Counted from the stretch's first letter, positions 17,327 to 26,253 are shown. The stretch is 64,000 bases of DNA from VRUE01 sp963730315 (GCA_963730315.1 CAVSRD010000019.1:1-64000); one strand, 5' to 3'. Numbers and translations are program-made. The notes: generated by a model from the sequence alone, not told the origin.

Positions 17327-18277
17327 CGCCAGGGTCAGGGCCAGCTCGTCGCCGTAGTCGGCGCCGCCGCGGCACCAGACCTCGAGATCGGCGAGGGCGA
17401 TCGTCGCGTCGCGGAGCTCCTCGACGCCGGTGCCCTGCAGACGGGCGACGAGCTGCTTGGCCGCGTAGGGGTGCATGCCGAGACTCGACTCGACCTGCTT
17501 GGGCGGCACCCCCTCGGCCAGCTGGGCGGCGGCCGCGCACGCCTTGCGCATCCGCGAGGCGAGGCCGTAGACCAGACTGGTGACGCTCTCGCCCTGGGAG
17601 ACGAGCCGCTCGCCGATGCCGAGCGCCCTCCCCGGGTCGCGTTCCAGCAGCGCGTCGGAGAGCGCCCAGACCGCCGCCTCCGAGGTGTCGGCGACCATCG
17701 CGTCGAGGTCGGCGGCGGATACTTCGCCGCCCTCCCCCGCCCACAGCGAGAGCCGCTCCAGCTCGTGGCGAAGCCGCGTCGGGTTGGCTCCCATCCGGTC
17801 GACCAGCATGCGGGCGGCGGCGGGATCGAGGCGGAAGCCGAGCCGCTTCGCGTCGCCGACCAGGACGCGCGGCATCTCGCGCGCCTTCGGCGCCTCGAAC
17901 TCATGGATCTCGCCCTTCGCCGCCTTGACCGCGCGGACCAGCTTGGCCGGCGCCTTGGCGCGGGCGATGAGGACGACGCTGAGGTCGGCGGGAAGCTCGG
18001 CGAGCGCCGCCGCCACCGCCTCGAGCTGCCGCTCGCGCCAGCGCTCGACGCCGTCGGCGAGCAGGTAACGGCGCGACTCGGTCAGCGACATCGCCGGGAT
18101 CGCGGCGAGCAGTGCCTCGTGGTCAGGGGCGCCGCGCCCCTCGCCGGGCTCGAAGACCGCAAGCGCGGCGGCGCCCCCGTCGCGCTCCGCCCGCGCCCGC
18201 AGCCGCGCCCGGGTGGCATCGATCTTCGCCCCGTCGGTCCCGGCGATCAGGTACAGCGGGCGCATCTCGGCGGCCAT
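17306..18277 (-). CDS. holA: DNA polymerase III subunit delta
   Basis: Clamp-loader subunit that opens the beta clamp. At 323 residues it fits the family. The N-terminal LYLIAGTDGAKI strand-loop, RRYLLADGVERW, LIARAKAPAKLVRAVK and RVLVGDAKRLGFRLDPAA are typical of the two AAA-like domains. The C-terminal collar domain contains ALLERDPGRALGIGERLVSQGES and MHPYAAKQLVARL. The ATG at 18277 lies 7 nt after a TAGACT hexamer, so it probably starts a leaderless transcript. Confidence 0.92.
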   Translation of the reverse strand: MAAEMRPLYLIAGTDGAKIDATRARLRARAERDGGAAALAVFEPGEGRGAPDHEALLAAIPAMSLTESRRYLLADGVERWRERQLEAVAAALAELPADLSVVLIARAKAPAKLVRAVKAAKGEIHEFEAPKAREMPRVLVGDAKRLGFRLDPAAARMLVDRMGANPTRLRHELERLSLWAGEGGEVSAADLDAMVADTSEAAVWALSDALLERDPGRALGIGERLVSQGESVTSLVYGLASRMRKACAAAAQLAEGVPPKQVESSLGMHPYAAKQLVARLQGTGVEELRDATIALADLEVWCRGGADYGDELALTLALRAAAG

Positions 18278-18284
18278 TGAGCCG

Positions 18285-18290
18285 AGTCTA
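18285..18290 (-). promoter_or_regulatory. Candidate -10 element of holA (leaderless)
   Basis: TAGACT with 7 nt to the holA ATG. The same hexamer and similar spacing occur before valS (9 nt) and the GNAT gene at 62525 (9 nt). Confidence 0.5.
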
Positions 18291-18315
18291 GATGCCAGTC
18301 CGGGCGATCGGCCGC

Positions 18316-19008
18316 TCAGCCGCCCGAGTGGCCGGGCGGGGATCCCGCGACCCCGTCGTGCGGATTGCCGACCGCCGGTGGCGGCGCCGGCGGACCGTTC
18401 CCGTTGCCTTTGCCGTAGGCGTTGCCGACCCCCGGCACCGCGGAGGCTTCGGCGACCGGTTCCGGGGACGGTTCGGGCTCTGGTGCCGGAGCCGGGTGGG
18501 GTGGCGGAGCGGACGGGGGCTTCGAGGCAGCGGACCCTCCCTGCGGTGCCCGGGGTTCCTGCGGTGCGGCTGCCGGTGGTCCCTGCGAAGCTTCCTCATG
18601 CCCCTGGGAGTGCCCGTGACGTGACGCGGCCGGCTCGGATTGCGAGACGACCAGCTCGCTTCCCGTGCCGGGCTGGGGGCCGGTCGGCTCGAGCGCCTGC
18701 CTGCCGGCCCGCCGCGCGGCGGGCCTCCCGCCGCGACTGCGCCGCGAGGCGGCGGGACGCGAGGGCGCGGCGGCAACCGCGACCCCCGCGGCGACGGCCT
18801 GACGCTTCGGTGGGGCACTCGGCAAGGGTCGGTCGGCGCCGATCGGCCAGCCGAGCTGCAGGACGAAAGCGACGATCGCGAGACCGATCGCGGCGGTGCC
18901 GCCGAGCAGCCCGAGATAGGTGCTCCGCGCCCGCTCCAGCACCCCGTCGCCGAAGACGCTGACTCCGGCGAGCCGCCGCACCAGACGCTGTACTCGTATG
19001 TAGAGCAC
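18316..19008 (-). CDS. Membrane-anchored Pro/Ala/Gly-rich protein of unknown function
   Basis: I do not recognise the family. With a GTG start at 19008 it has 230 residues: a basic N-terminus (RVQRLVRRL), one membrane helix at about 35-55 (GLLGGTAAIGLAIVAFVLQLGW), then about 170 residues rich in Pro, Ala, Gly, Arg and Glu with PAPAPEPEPSPEPV and ending in a Gly/Asn/Pro stretch. The tail looks disordered and probably extracytoplasmic, as in wall-spanning linkers. A longer start at 19101 would read through a hairpin (19017-19059) and is less likely. It lies between comEC and holA. Confidence 0.6.
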   Translation of the reverse strand: MLYIRVQRLVRRLAGVSVFGDGVLERARSTYLGLLGGTAAIGLAIVAFVLQLGWPIGADRPLPSAPPKRQAVAAGVAVAAAPSRPAASRRSRGGRPAARRAGRQALEPTGPQPGTGSELVVSQSEPAASRHGHSQGHEEASQGPPAAAPQEPRAPQGGSAASKPPSAPPPHPAPAPEPEPSPEPVAEASAVPGVGNAYGKGNGNGPPAPPPAVGNPHDGVAGSPPGHSGG

Positions 19009-19016
19009 CTCTACGG

Positions 19017-19059
19017 TTATCGGCGGGCGGCGTGCCGGGCGATAGGGAGGCGCCGATAA
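19017..19059. repeat. Inverted repeat between comEC and the Pro-rich protein gene
   Basis: TTATCGGCG pairs perfectly with CGCCGATAA, separated by 25 GC-rich nt. There is no T-run on either strand, so it is not a classical terminator. It could be a transcript-stabilising hairpin or an operator for the downstream gene. Confidence 0.5.
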
Positions 19060-19104
19060 GCCCCACTTTCGATTCGAAGATTCGTTTAGGCGACGCCTCA
19101 AAGC

Positions 19105-20964
19105 TCAGCTGCCGCCGACCCGAACCCCCTGCCGGCTCACGTCGAGGATCACCGTGCCCTCGCGGTCGGTGCGCAGGACGGGGACTCGATGGGCAGCGAG
19201 CGTGGCGAGCGTGGCGGGGGTCGGGTGGCCGAAGGGGTTGTTCTCGCCGACCGAGATCACTGCCAGCCTGGGGCGCACGCGATCGAGCAGCTCTTTGAGG
19301 CCGGCGTCCTCGCTGCCGTGGTGGGCGACCTTGAGCACGTCGATCCGTCCGGGGTCGAGCGGCGTCGACTCGGCCTCGGCGTCGGCGGTGAGCAGCATCC
19401 TGAAGCGGCGCCAGCGGACGAGCACGACGATCGCCAGGCGATTGGGATCCTCGCCGCGGAGCGGATCGGCAAGCAGCTCGCGCGGTGGCCAGAGCACGTC
19501 GATCCGCAGACGCCCGATCCGCAGCTCGCTTCCCCTCGCCAGGCGGCGGGGGACGGCGCCCGCCGCGCGTGCCTGCCCGAGCAGCTGCCGGTCGAGCAGC
19601 GCGTAGAGCAGCCTGCCCACCGGCATCGTGCCGAGCAGCTCACGGATGCCACCGGCGTGGTCGGACTGGTCATGGGTGACGACCACGGCACCGAGCCGCA
19701 CGACCCCGGCGGCGCGCAACTTCGCGGCCAGGCGGTCGCCCGGCGGCCCGCCGTCGACCAGAACGGCCGGCGCGCCCGCCGGCTGCAGGAGGATCGCGTC
19801 CCCCTGGCCGACGTCGAGGACCGAGACCCGCAGTCCGGCTGGTGGCCGCGGCCCCGAGCCGTCGCCCTGCCCGTGCAGCACCAGCGCAATCCCGACCGCG
19901 GCCGCGAAGGCTGCCAGCAACCCGGCAACCTTCCGCCGACGGGATGAAAACGAATGCATAGCGTCCGAAATCGTCCCGTCGGCGGGGGGTCGGCGGCGGG
20001 CGAGGGAGCGGGCCGCCAGGCAGGCGGCGGCGATGGTGAGATAGGAGGCGGCGAGAGCACCAGGGCCGATGTGGACGTGCACGTAGGCCCAGCCCGGCCG
20101 GCCGCACCAGGCGGCGACCTGGGCGATGTAGGCGAGCAACGGGGCGTCGACCGCGTTGAGCGCCTCGACCGGGAAGCCCGGCACCTGGCCGGCTGCCGCG
20201 GCGAGCATTCCCAGCCACATCGCGGGCGCCACCGCCGGCAGAGCCAGCAGGTTGGCGAGCAGAGTCGTGGTCGAAAGAGCTTCGAAGCGAAAGGCGATCA
20301 GCGGGACCGTGGCTAGCGTCGCCGCGATCGTCATCGCCGCGCCGTCGGCCAGCGCGCGGCGCCAGCCCCGCGCGCCGATCCGCGCCGCGATCGCCTCCCT
20401 CAGCGGCGCCGCCAGCAGGAGGATCCCGAGCACCGCGGCGAAGCTGAGCTGCCAGCCGATGTCGGCCGCGATCCCGGGCTCGAGGAGGAGCATGATGGCA
20501 GCCGCAACACCCAGCGCGTAGAAGCGCGAGGCGCGCCGCCCGGCCAGGGTCGCCAGCACGCTCAGCGCCCCCATCAGCCCGGCGCGCTGGATCGTCGGGC
20601 CGGCGCCGGCCAGCGGCACGTAGACGGCAATCAGCGCGAGCACCCAGACGAGGCGGGCTCGCAGCGGGATGCCGAGCGCCGCCAGCAGCGGCACCGCCAG
20701 CAGGGCGAGCAGCGCGACGTTCTGGCCCGAGACCGCCAACAGGTGGCTGAGCCCGGAGCGGCGGAAGTCCTCGACCGTCGCCGGGTCGACCCCCTCGTCC
20801 TCGCCGAGCACGAAGCCCCGCGCCAACTCCGCCTCCCGTGGCGGCATCCCCCTGCCCAGCGCCGCCTCGGCACGAGCGCGGATCTCGCCGCTGTGCGCCA
20901 GCGCCAAAAGGACGGCGGCCGCGACGCCGAGCAACAGCGGCGGGGGCGGCCAGCGGTCGCGCAT
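19105..20964 (-). CDS. comEC: ComEC/Rec2 DNA uptake channel, without N-terminal OB domain
   Basis: Inner-membrane channel for single-stranded DNA in natural transformation. Residues about 60-330 form the competence domain, with GLSHLLAVSGQNV and GAGPTIQRAGLMGAL. From about residue 375 a metallo-beta-lactamase-like domain follows (VLDVGQGDAILLQ, THDQSDHAGGI, VAHHGSED), thought to degrade the non-transported strand. At 619 residues it lacks the usual N-terminal helices and OB-fold: only one hydrophobic helix precedes the competence domain. A palindromic element at 19933-19985 is translated within the junction between the two domains. Together with comEA 12 nt upstream it suggests competence potential. 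Confidence 0.9.
   Translation of the reverse strand: MRDRWPPPPLLLGVAAAVLLALAHSGEIRARAEAALGRGMPPREAELARGFVLGEDEGVDPATVEDFRRSGLSHLLAVSGQNVALLALLAVPLLAALGIPLRARLVWVLALIAVYVPLAGAGPTIQRAGLMGALSVLATLAGRRASRFYALGVAAAIMLLLEPGIAADIGWQLSFAAVLGILLLAAPLREAIAARIGARGWRRALADGAAMTIAATLATVPLIAFRFEALSTTTLLANLLALPAVAPAMWLGMLAAAAGQVPGFPVEALNAVDAPLLAYIAQVAAWCGRPGWAYVHVHIGPGALAASYLTIAAACLAARSLARRRPPADGTISDAMHSFSSRRRKVAGLLAAFAAAVGIALVLHGQGDGSGPRPPAGLRVSVLDVGQGDAILLQPAGAPAVLVDGGPPGDRLAAKLRAAGVVRLGAVVVTHDQSDHAGGIRELLGTMPVGRLLYALLDRQLLGQARAAGAVPRRLARGSELRIGRLRIDVLWPPRELLADPLRGEDPNRLAIVVLVRWRRFRMLLTADAEAESTPLDPGRIDVLKVAHHGSEDAGLKELLDRVRPRLAVISVGENNPFGHPTPATLATLAAHRVPVLRTDREGTVILDVSRQGVRVGGS
19933..19985. repeat. Palindromic dispersed element, copy in comEC
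   Basis: Perfect 12-bp arms CCGCCGACGGGA and TCCCGTCGGCGG enclose a 29-nt AT-richer centre with GAAAACG and GAAATCG. A 21-bp tract and the overall plan recur at 46831-46885 in front of valS. In comEC the frame stays open and it encodes about RPPADGTISDAMHSFSSRRR. Confidence 0.85.
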
Positions 20965-20976
20965 CGGCGGCTGGAT

Positions 20977-21564
20977 CTACGGCTGGAGGCGAGCGCGCAG
21001 CGACTCCATCGTCGCCGGCCCGATCCCGCTTATCTGGTCGAGCTGGTCGATCGAGGCGAGGCCGCCGTGCTGGTCGCGGTATTCGACGATCTTCTGTGCG
21101 GTCACGGGGCCGATCCCGTCGATCGTGTCGAGCTGCTCGACCGTGGCGCTGCCGAGGCCGATCGGCCCTTCCTTCGCCGTGGGGCCGGCGGCGGCCGCAG
21201 CGGTCCCTCCCGGGCTCCGCTCGGGCACGACTACCTGCTGGCCGTCGGCGAGGCGGGCGGCGCGGTTGATCGCCTCCAGCGCCGCCCCGGCTTCCGCTCC
21301 TCCTGCCCTCTTCACGGCGTCGACGACTCGCGCGCCGGCCGGCAGTCGGTAGACGCCGGGCCGCCGCACGCCCCCGGCGACGTCGACGACGACGTCCGGC
21401 CCGCCGCCGTCCGCCGCGATGCTGAATCCGCCGGAGGAGGCCGGCGACCGGGTCTCGGTGGGCCCGGCGCTGCCCTCGGCCCGGATGGCCCGCGCCCCGA
21501 CCAGCAGCAGGGCGATGGCGATCGCCCCGTAGACGACGATCTGCGAACGGCTCAGTTCCGGCAT
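20977..21564 (-). CDS. comEA: ComEA-like helix-hairpin-helix DNA-binding protein
   Basis: DNA receptor that hands incoming DNA to ComEC. 195 residues: N-terminal membrane anchor at about 8-26 (IVVYGAIAIALLLVGA), an SLBB domain at about 58-118 (VDVAGGVRRPGVYRLPAGARVVDAV, NRAARLADGQQVVVP), a flexible linker, and tandem HhH motifs at the C-terminus (LDTIDGIGPVTAQKIVEYRD and LDQISGIGPATMESLRA). It is followed by comEC after 12 nt. The order comEA-comEC is the usual competence arrangement. Confidence 0.93.
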   Translation of the reverse strand: MPELSRSQIVVYGAIAIALLLVGARAIRAEGSAGPTETRSPASSGGFSIAADGGGPDVVVDVAGGVRRPGVYRLPAGARVVDAVKRAGGAEAGAALEAINRAARLADGQQVVVPERSPGGTAAAAAGPTAKEGPIGLGSATVEQLDTIDGIGPVTAQKIVEYRDQHGGLASIDQLDQISGIGPATMESLRARLQP

Positions 21565-21648
21565 GGGGCAGAGCGTTCACGAGCCGGCCGCGCACGTGGC
21601 GCGCCAATTGAAGATTTTCAGCCTCGACTGAGTCGCGAAATGCGCCGC

Positions 21649-22050
21649 CTAACGCGGCTCAGCGTCTTCGTCGTAGCCGCTCACCTCAGCCAGCTGATCG
21701 CTGTAGAGGTCCGAGGAGGCCACCGGAGGCGACTGAGCGGAAACGCAGACCAGCGGCTGATCGCCCTGGTTGGCGATCGAGTGGTCGGTTGCGGGCGGGA
21801 CGAGGATCAGGTCTCCCTCCCCGACTCCTTGGGTGTCGCCGGCGACCGACATCGTGCCAGCGCCGCGAACCACGACGTAGACCTGCTCGGCCTCTTCGTC
21901 GGAGCGCAGCGTCTGCTCGGCCCCGGCCGGGATCTCCAGCCAGGTCACCGACATGTTGCGCGCCCCCATCTCCCCGGCGTCCATCAGGACGCGGTAGCGG
22001 AGCTGGTGCCAGTCCTCCGCGGGGGCTTCTGAATGGCGCCTCACCAGCAT
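21649..22050 (-). CDS. Cupin domain-containing protein
   Basis: 133-residue single-domain cupin. Cupin motif 1 is visible as IPAGAEQTLRSDEEAEQVYVVVRGAG and motif 2 as EGDLILVPPATDHSIANQGDQP. The first motif lacks one or more of the usual metal-binding histidines (QTLRSDE instead of HxH), so metal binding is uncertain; a His is kept in DHSI. The function is unknown; such proteins often act as sugar epimerases or small-ligand binders. It stands alone between leuS and comEA, with an 84-nt gap to comEA containing the small palindrome CGACTGAGTCG. Confidence 0.78.
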   Translation of the reverse strand: MLVRRHSEAPAEDWHQLRYRVLMDAGEMGARNMSVTWLEIPAGAEQTLRSDEEAEQVYVVVRGAGTMSVAGDTQGVGEGDLILVPPATDHSIANQGDQPLVCVSAQSPPVASSDLYSDQLAEVSGYDEDAEPR

Positions 22051-22107
22051 TCGGCGGCTTTGTACCAGATGGGACCCGAGATCGCGGAAAACAAGCGGAT
22101 CGGTGGC

Positions 22108-24594
22108 CTATCGCACCACCAGGTTGACCAGCTTGCCGGGGACGACCACCTCCTTGACCACCTCCCTGCCGTTGAGGTGTCGCCGCACCTTCTCGCTTGC
22201 TCGGGCGAGTGCCAGCAACTCCGCCTCGGGGGCGTCGGCAGCGGCCTCGATCCGGTCGCGCAGCTTGCCGTTGACCTGCACCACCAAAGTCACGGTGTCG
22301 CTGGCCAGCAGCTCGGGGTCGGCCTGCGGCCAGGGTTGCTCCCAGACCCGTCCCCCCTCCAACCGCTCCCAGATCTCCGCCCCGAGGTGGGGGGCGAAGG
22401 GGAAGATCAGCGAGGCGGCGGTGGCGGTGGCGAAGCGTACCGCGGCAGCGCCGCCCGGCTCGCCGTAGAGGCCGTCCTTGAGACGGTAGGTCTCGTTGAC
22501 CAGCTCCATCGTCGCGGCGATCGCGGTGTTGAACTGGAAGCCGCGCTGAAAGTCCCGGGTTGCCTTGTCGACCGCCCAGTGCGCCTTGGCGAGCAGCGGC
22601 CGGGCGTAGCCCTCTCCGGCGGCCCCCAGCTCACTGTCCGGCCGAACCTCGACCTCCTCGCAGAGCCGCCAGAGACGGGAGAGGAATCGGTTCACCCCCT
22701 CGACCCCCTCGTCGGACCAATCGCCCCCTCGCTCCGGTGGGCCCATGAAGCAGATGTAGGTGCGGGCGGTGTCGGCGCCGTAGCGCTCGACGTACTCGGC
22801 CGGGCTGACCGTGTTGCCCTTCGACTTCGACATCTTCGCTCCGTCGCGGGTGATCATCCCCTGGGTGAACAGGCTGGCGAACGGCTCCTGCACCGAGAGC
22901 CAGTCCATGTCCGCGAGCGCCTTGGTGAAGAAGCGCGCATACATCAGGTGGAGGATCGCGTGCTCGACGCCGCCGATGTACTGATCGACCGGCAGCCAGT
23001 GGGCCGCAGCCTCGCGGTCCCAGGCGGCGGCGTCGTTGCGCGGGTCGAGGTAGCGGATGAAGTACCAGGAGGAATCGACGAAGGTGTCCATCGTGTCGGT
23101 CTCGCGCCGCGCCCCGCCGCCGCAGCGCGGGCACTCGGTGGCGACCCAGTCCTCGGCGGCCGCGAGCGGGCTGCGGCCCTGCGGTGCGTAGTCCTCGACC
23201 GCCGGCAGCTCGACCGGGAGCCGATCCTCCGGCACCGGGACGATGCCGCACTCGTCGCAGTAGACGACCGGGATCGGCGCCCCCCAGTAGCGCTGGCGGG
23301 AGACCAGCCAGTCGCGGAGGCGGTAGTTGACGGAGGCGTGGCCGCGCCGCTCGGCGGCGAGCCACTCGACGATCTCCTCGTAGGCCTCGCGGTTGCCTTT
23401 GCCGTCGAAGCGACCCGAACCGGTCATCGCGCCGTCCCCGGAATAGGGCAGGCCATCGGGATCGCGGGCCTCGGCCGGGTCTTCCCCCTCGATCACCCGC
23501 CTGATCGGCAGCTCGAAGGTGCGGGCGAACTCGTAATCGCGCGCGTCGTGGGCGGGCACCGCCATGATCGCCCCGGTCCCATACTCCATCAGCACGTAGT
23601 CGGCGACGAACATCGGGATCTCCTCGCCGTTGACCGGGTTGACGACGCTGCGCCCCAGCGGCACGCCCGTCTTCGGCCGCTCCTCGTCGGCGCGCTCCTC
23701 GGCCGACTCGCGGGCGACGTCGTTGACGTACTCGCGCACGGCCGCCTCGGCCGGGGTGCCGGCGATCAGCCGCTCCAGCTCGGGATGCTCGGGGGCGAGG
23801 GCGAAGAAGGTGGCGCCGAACAGGGTGTCGGGGCGGGTGGTGAAGACGGGGAAGTCGAGGTCCGCCTCGTCGCAGCGGAAGGTCACCTCGGCGCCCTCGG
23901 AGCGGCCGATCCAGTTGCGCTGCATCGTGACGACGTGCTCGGGCCAGGACTCGAGCAGGTCGAAGTCGGCGAGCAGCCGCTCGGCGTAATCGGTGATCCG
24001 GAAGAACCACTGCTCGAGGCGCCGCTGCTCGACCGGCGTGCCGCAGCGCTCGCAGCGTCCGTCGACGACCTGCTCGTTGGCGAGCACGGTGGCGTCCTTC
24101 GGGCACCACTGGACCGGCGCCTCGTCCCGGTAGGCGAGGCCGCGCTCGAACAGCTGCAGGAAGATCCACTGCGTCCAGCGGTAGTACTCGGGCGTGTGGG
24201 TGGCCAGCTCGCGCGACCAGTCGATCGAGATCCCCCACTCGCGGAACTGCCGCCGGAACGACTCGATCGAGCCCTCGGTCGCCTGCCGCGGCGGCTCGCC
24301 CGTCTTGATCGCGTTGTTCTCCGCCGGCAGGCCGAACGAGTCGTAGCCCATCGGGTGGATCACCTCGAAGCCCTGGCGGCGCCGGAAGTGGGCGATCGCG
24401 TCGCCGACCGCGTAGCACTTGAGGTGACCGACGTGGGGCTCGCCGGACGGGTAGGGCAGCATCTCCAGCACGTAGGACTTCGGCCTGCCGCCCTCGAAAC
24501 CGGGCTGCCCGGGGTTGGCGACCTCCCAGGTCCGCTCCTCGGCCCAGATCCGCTGCCACTTCTGCTCGATCGCGCGCGGCTCGTATCCGCTCAT
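22108..24594 (-). CDS. leuS: Leucyl-tRNA synthetase
   Basis: Charges tRNA-Leu; 828 residues with the ATG at 24594. Class I signatures are PSGEPHVGHLKCY (HIGH) near residue 45 and AKMSKSKGN (KMSKS) in the C-terminal third. The editing domain (CP1) contains VFTTRPDTLFGATFFALAPEH, with the discriminating T-rich peptide, and MAVPAHDARD with its catalytic Asp. Zinc-type CxxC pairs are in QWCPKDATVLANEQ..CERCG. An in-frame ATG at 24621 is a possible alternative start, but homology favours 24594. No T-box leader is present in the short upstream gap. Confidence 0.96.
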   Translation of the reverse strand: MSGYEPRAIEQKWQRIWAEERTWEVANPGQPGFEGGRPKSYVLEMLPYPSGEPHVGHLKCYAVGDAIAHFRRRQGFEVIHPMGYDSFGLPAENNAIKTGEPPRQATEGSIESFRRQFREWGISIDWSRELATHTPEYYRWTQWIFLQLFERGLAYRDEAPVQWCPKDATVLANEQVVDGRCERCGTPVEQRRLEQWFFRITDYAERLLADFDLLESWPEHVVTMQRNWIGRSEGAEVTFRCDEADLDFPVFTTRPDTLFGATFFALAPEHPELERLIAGTPAEAAVREYVNDVARESAEERADEERPKTGVPLGRSVVNPVNGEEIPMFVADYVLMEYGTGAIMAVPAHDARDYEFARTFELPIRRVIEGEDPAEARDPDGLPYSGDGAMTGSGRFDGKGNREAYEEIVEWLAAERRGHASVNYRLRDWLVSRQRYWGAPIPVVYCDECGIVPVPEDRLPVELPAVEDYAPQGRSPLAAAEDWVATECPRCGGGARRETDTMDTFVDSSWYFIRYLDPRNDAAAWDREAAAHWLPVDQYIGGVEHAILHLMYARFFTKALADMDWLSVQEPFASLFTQGMITRDGAKMSKSKGNTVSPAEYVERYGADTARTYICFMGPPERGGDWSDEGVEGVNRFLSRLWRLCEEVEVRPDSELGAAGEGYARPLLAKAHWAVDKATRDFQRGFQFNTAIAATMELVNETYRLKDGLYGEPGGAAAVRFATATAASLIFPFAPHLGAEIWERLEGGRVWEQPWPQADPELLASDTVTLVVQVNGKLRDRIEAAADAPEAELLALARASEKVRRHLNGREVVKEVVVPGKLVNLVVR

Positions 24595-24623
24595 ACGCTC
24601 GATCTTATGTAGGTGCGGCATGA

Positions 24624-24642
24624 GGGCAGGGACACCCTGCCC
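24624..24642. terminator. Perfect 8-bp hairpin upstream of leuS
   Basis: GGGCAGGG-ACA-CCCTGCCC. It lies 8 nt after the stop of the membrane protein gene at 24651 and about 30 nt before the leuS start. There is no U-tract, so it may be a weak terminator or a leader hairpin in the leuS transcript. Confidence 0.45.
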
Positions 24643-24650
24643 CCTTCCCT

Positions 24651-25358
24651 TCACGCAACGGGCGAGAGAGCTTCGAGTATGTGGGGCCAGACGTAGACCT
24701 CGACCGTCGCCGCCGCCACCAGCACCGGGACGGCGAGCAGCACGGTGATCAAGGTGGCCGCGAGGAGACGGTTCCACTCGCCGCGGCGGCTGGCGATCAG
24801 CCAGGCCGCCAGCGGCAGGAAGAGCGCGGTCAGCTCGGGGATCGCGTGCGGCAGCACGCTGAGGACGAGAGCGGCGCGGGAGATGTCGAGCTGGAAGGCG
24901 ATCGTCGCGCCCTGGAAGCCCAGGTAGAAGGCCTGGGTGGAAAGCGAGAAGAGGGTGACGGCGGCGACGAAGAGGATCGCGAACTGGCCCGCCTTCACGT
25001 GCACCCAGCGCGAGAGGCCGGTGCGCTGGGCGGCGACGATCGGCATCGAGGCGCCGGCGATGAAGCCGGCGACGCACGCCGTCGCGTGCAGCGCGAGGAC
25101 CAGCGAGTTGCGCCAGAGAATCGGCAGCAGGTCGCCCGGGTCCGACGGTTCGGTCAGCCCCGGAAGGTGGACCGGCGTGACGTCCGGCGTCAGCAGCCCG
25201 GAGACCACCCAGACAGCGCCCAGGAGGGTCAGCGCGATCGCAATGCTGAGGGCGACCCAGCCGCGCAGCACTGCCCACGGCCGCTCGTTCCAGACCGCGA
25301 AGGCCTCCCGCGTGTCGCGCATCCCATGCGAGAACACATGCTCGTTGGAGCCGTTCAT
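24651..25358 (-). CDS. SpoIIM/DUF95-like integral membrane protein
   Basis: 235 residues with about five membrane helices (near 35-55, 88-108, 122-145, 165-190 and 200-225). A central cluster FIAGASMPIVAA and the C-terminal PHAIPELTALFLPLAAWLIA resemble the HG-x-E-LPA signature of the SpoIIM (DUF95) family, although here it reads PHAIPEL. Outside sporulating bacteria the role of these proteins is unknown. Conserved Pro and Glu within helix 4 are the only polar residues likely to be functional. It lies upstream of leuS with no obvious link. Confidence 0.6.
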   Translation of the reverse strand: MNGSNEHVFSHGMRDTREAFAVWNERPWAVLRGWVALSIAIALTLLGAVWVVSGLLTPDVTPVHLPGLTEPSDPGDLLPILWRNSLVLALHATACVAGFIAGASMPIVAAQRTGLSRWVHVKAGQFAILFVAAVTLFSLSTQAFYLGFQGATIAFQLDISRAALVLSVLPHAIPELTALFLPLAAWLIASRRGEWNRLLAATLITVLLAVPVLVAAATVEVYVWPHILEALSPVA

Positions 25359-25419
25359 CGCTAGACCATCGGCAGCCCCGGGCGCCGCGCTTAGCGCCGG
25401 GAGCCGGTCGCCGGAGAGG

Positions 25420-26253
25420 TCAGCCCCTGCTGATGAGTCGCTCCAGGTTGCGCGCGATCGGCTGCACCAGCCGCGGCGAGAGCCGGTGCAGCAGGTAGGG
25501 CGCGGTGACCTGGCGTCGCGGCGCCGGGACGATCAGCTTGTGTTTGACGATCGCCCCCAGCACGGCGTCCGCCACCTCGTCGGGCGAGACCCCGCGCTTC
25601 TCGTAGAAGTCGGTGATTCGGTCGTGCCTCTCCGCGAGGCCGCCGCGCATGACCCCGGTCGCGACGATCGAGGTGTCGATGATCCCGGGGCAGATCGCGC
25701 TGAAGTGAATGCCGCGCTTGGAGAGCTCGGCGTTGAGCGACTCGGTCAGTCCGACTACGCCGTACTTGGAGGCGCAGTAGGGGGCCAGTTTCGCCGACGG
25801 GACGAGGCCCGCCATCGAGGCCGTGTTGACAACCGACGCGGGCCGGCCCTGCTCGAGCATCCGCGGGACGAACGCCTGGATGCCGTAGGCGACCCCGAGC
25901 AGGTTGACTCCGATCACCCGCTGCCAGTCCTCGACCGTCGTGTGTTCGATATCCCCGCCGTGGGCGATGCCGGCGTTGTTGTGAAGGATGTCGACGCCAC
26001 CGTCTGCCTCGAAGACCGCCGCCGCGAACGCCTCGACGGCGTCGGGGTCGGAGACGTCGAGCGGGTGGGCCACGGCGCTGCCGCCGGCGGCCTCGATCTC
26101 CCCGGCGACCTCCTCGGCCGTCTTCGCTTCGATGTCCGCGACGTGGACCTTCGCCCCGTGGCGGGCGAGCAGCAGCGCGGTCGAGCGGCCGATCCCGGAG
26201 CCGCCGCCGGTGACGACAGCGATCTTTCCGGTGAGCTCGATGTCGGGACTCAT
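25420..26253 (-). CDS. Short-chain dehydrogenase/reductase
   Basis: 277-residue classical SDR. The cofactor motif TGGGSGIGR is at about 16-24, HNNAG near 92, the catalytic Ser in NTASMAGLV and the YCASK pair (Tyr and Lys) near 160. Asp at the end of strand 2 (VADIE) favours NAD(H). The C-terminal 30 residues (APYLLHRLSPRLVQPIARNLERL) are typical of SDRs acting on hydrophobic substrates. The substrate is not predictable. It begins 21 nt after tRNA-Ala on the same strand, so it could be read through from the tRNA promoter. Confidence 0.9.
   Translation of the reverse strand: MSPDIELTGKIAVVTGGGSGIGRSTALLLARHGAKVHVADIEAKTAEEVAGEIEAAGGSAVAHPLDVSDPDAVEAFAAAVFEADGGVDILHNNAGIAHGGDIEHTTVEDWQRVIGVNLLGVAYGIQAFVPRMLEQGRPASVVNTASMAGLVPSAKLAPYCASKYGVVGLTESLNAELSKRGIHFSAICPGIIDTSIVATGVMRGGLAERHDRITDFYEKRGVSPDEVADAVLGAIVKHKLIVPAPRRQVTAPYLLHRLSPRLVQPIARNLERLISRG

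Noticed and set aside
22033..24612. Very long open frame on the plus strand opposite leuS (about 860 codons)
   Set aside because: GC-rich codon bias leaves the antisense frames open; no domain, and leuS is unquestionable.
24595..24650. T-box or attenuator before leuS
   Set aside because: The gap is too short and shows only one simple hairpin without the T-box sequence.
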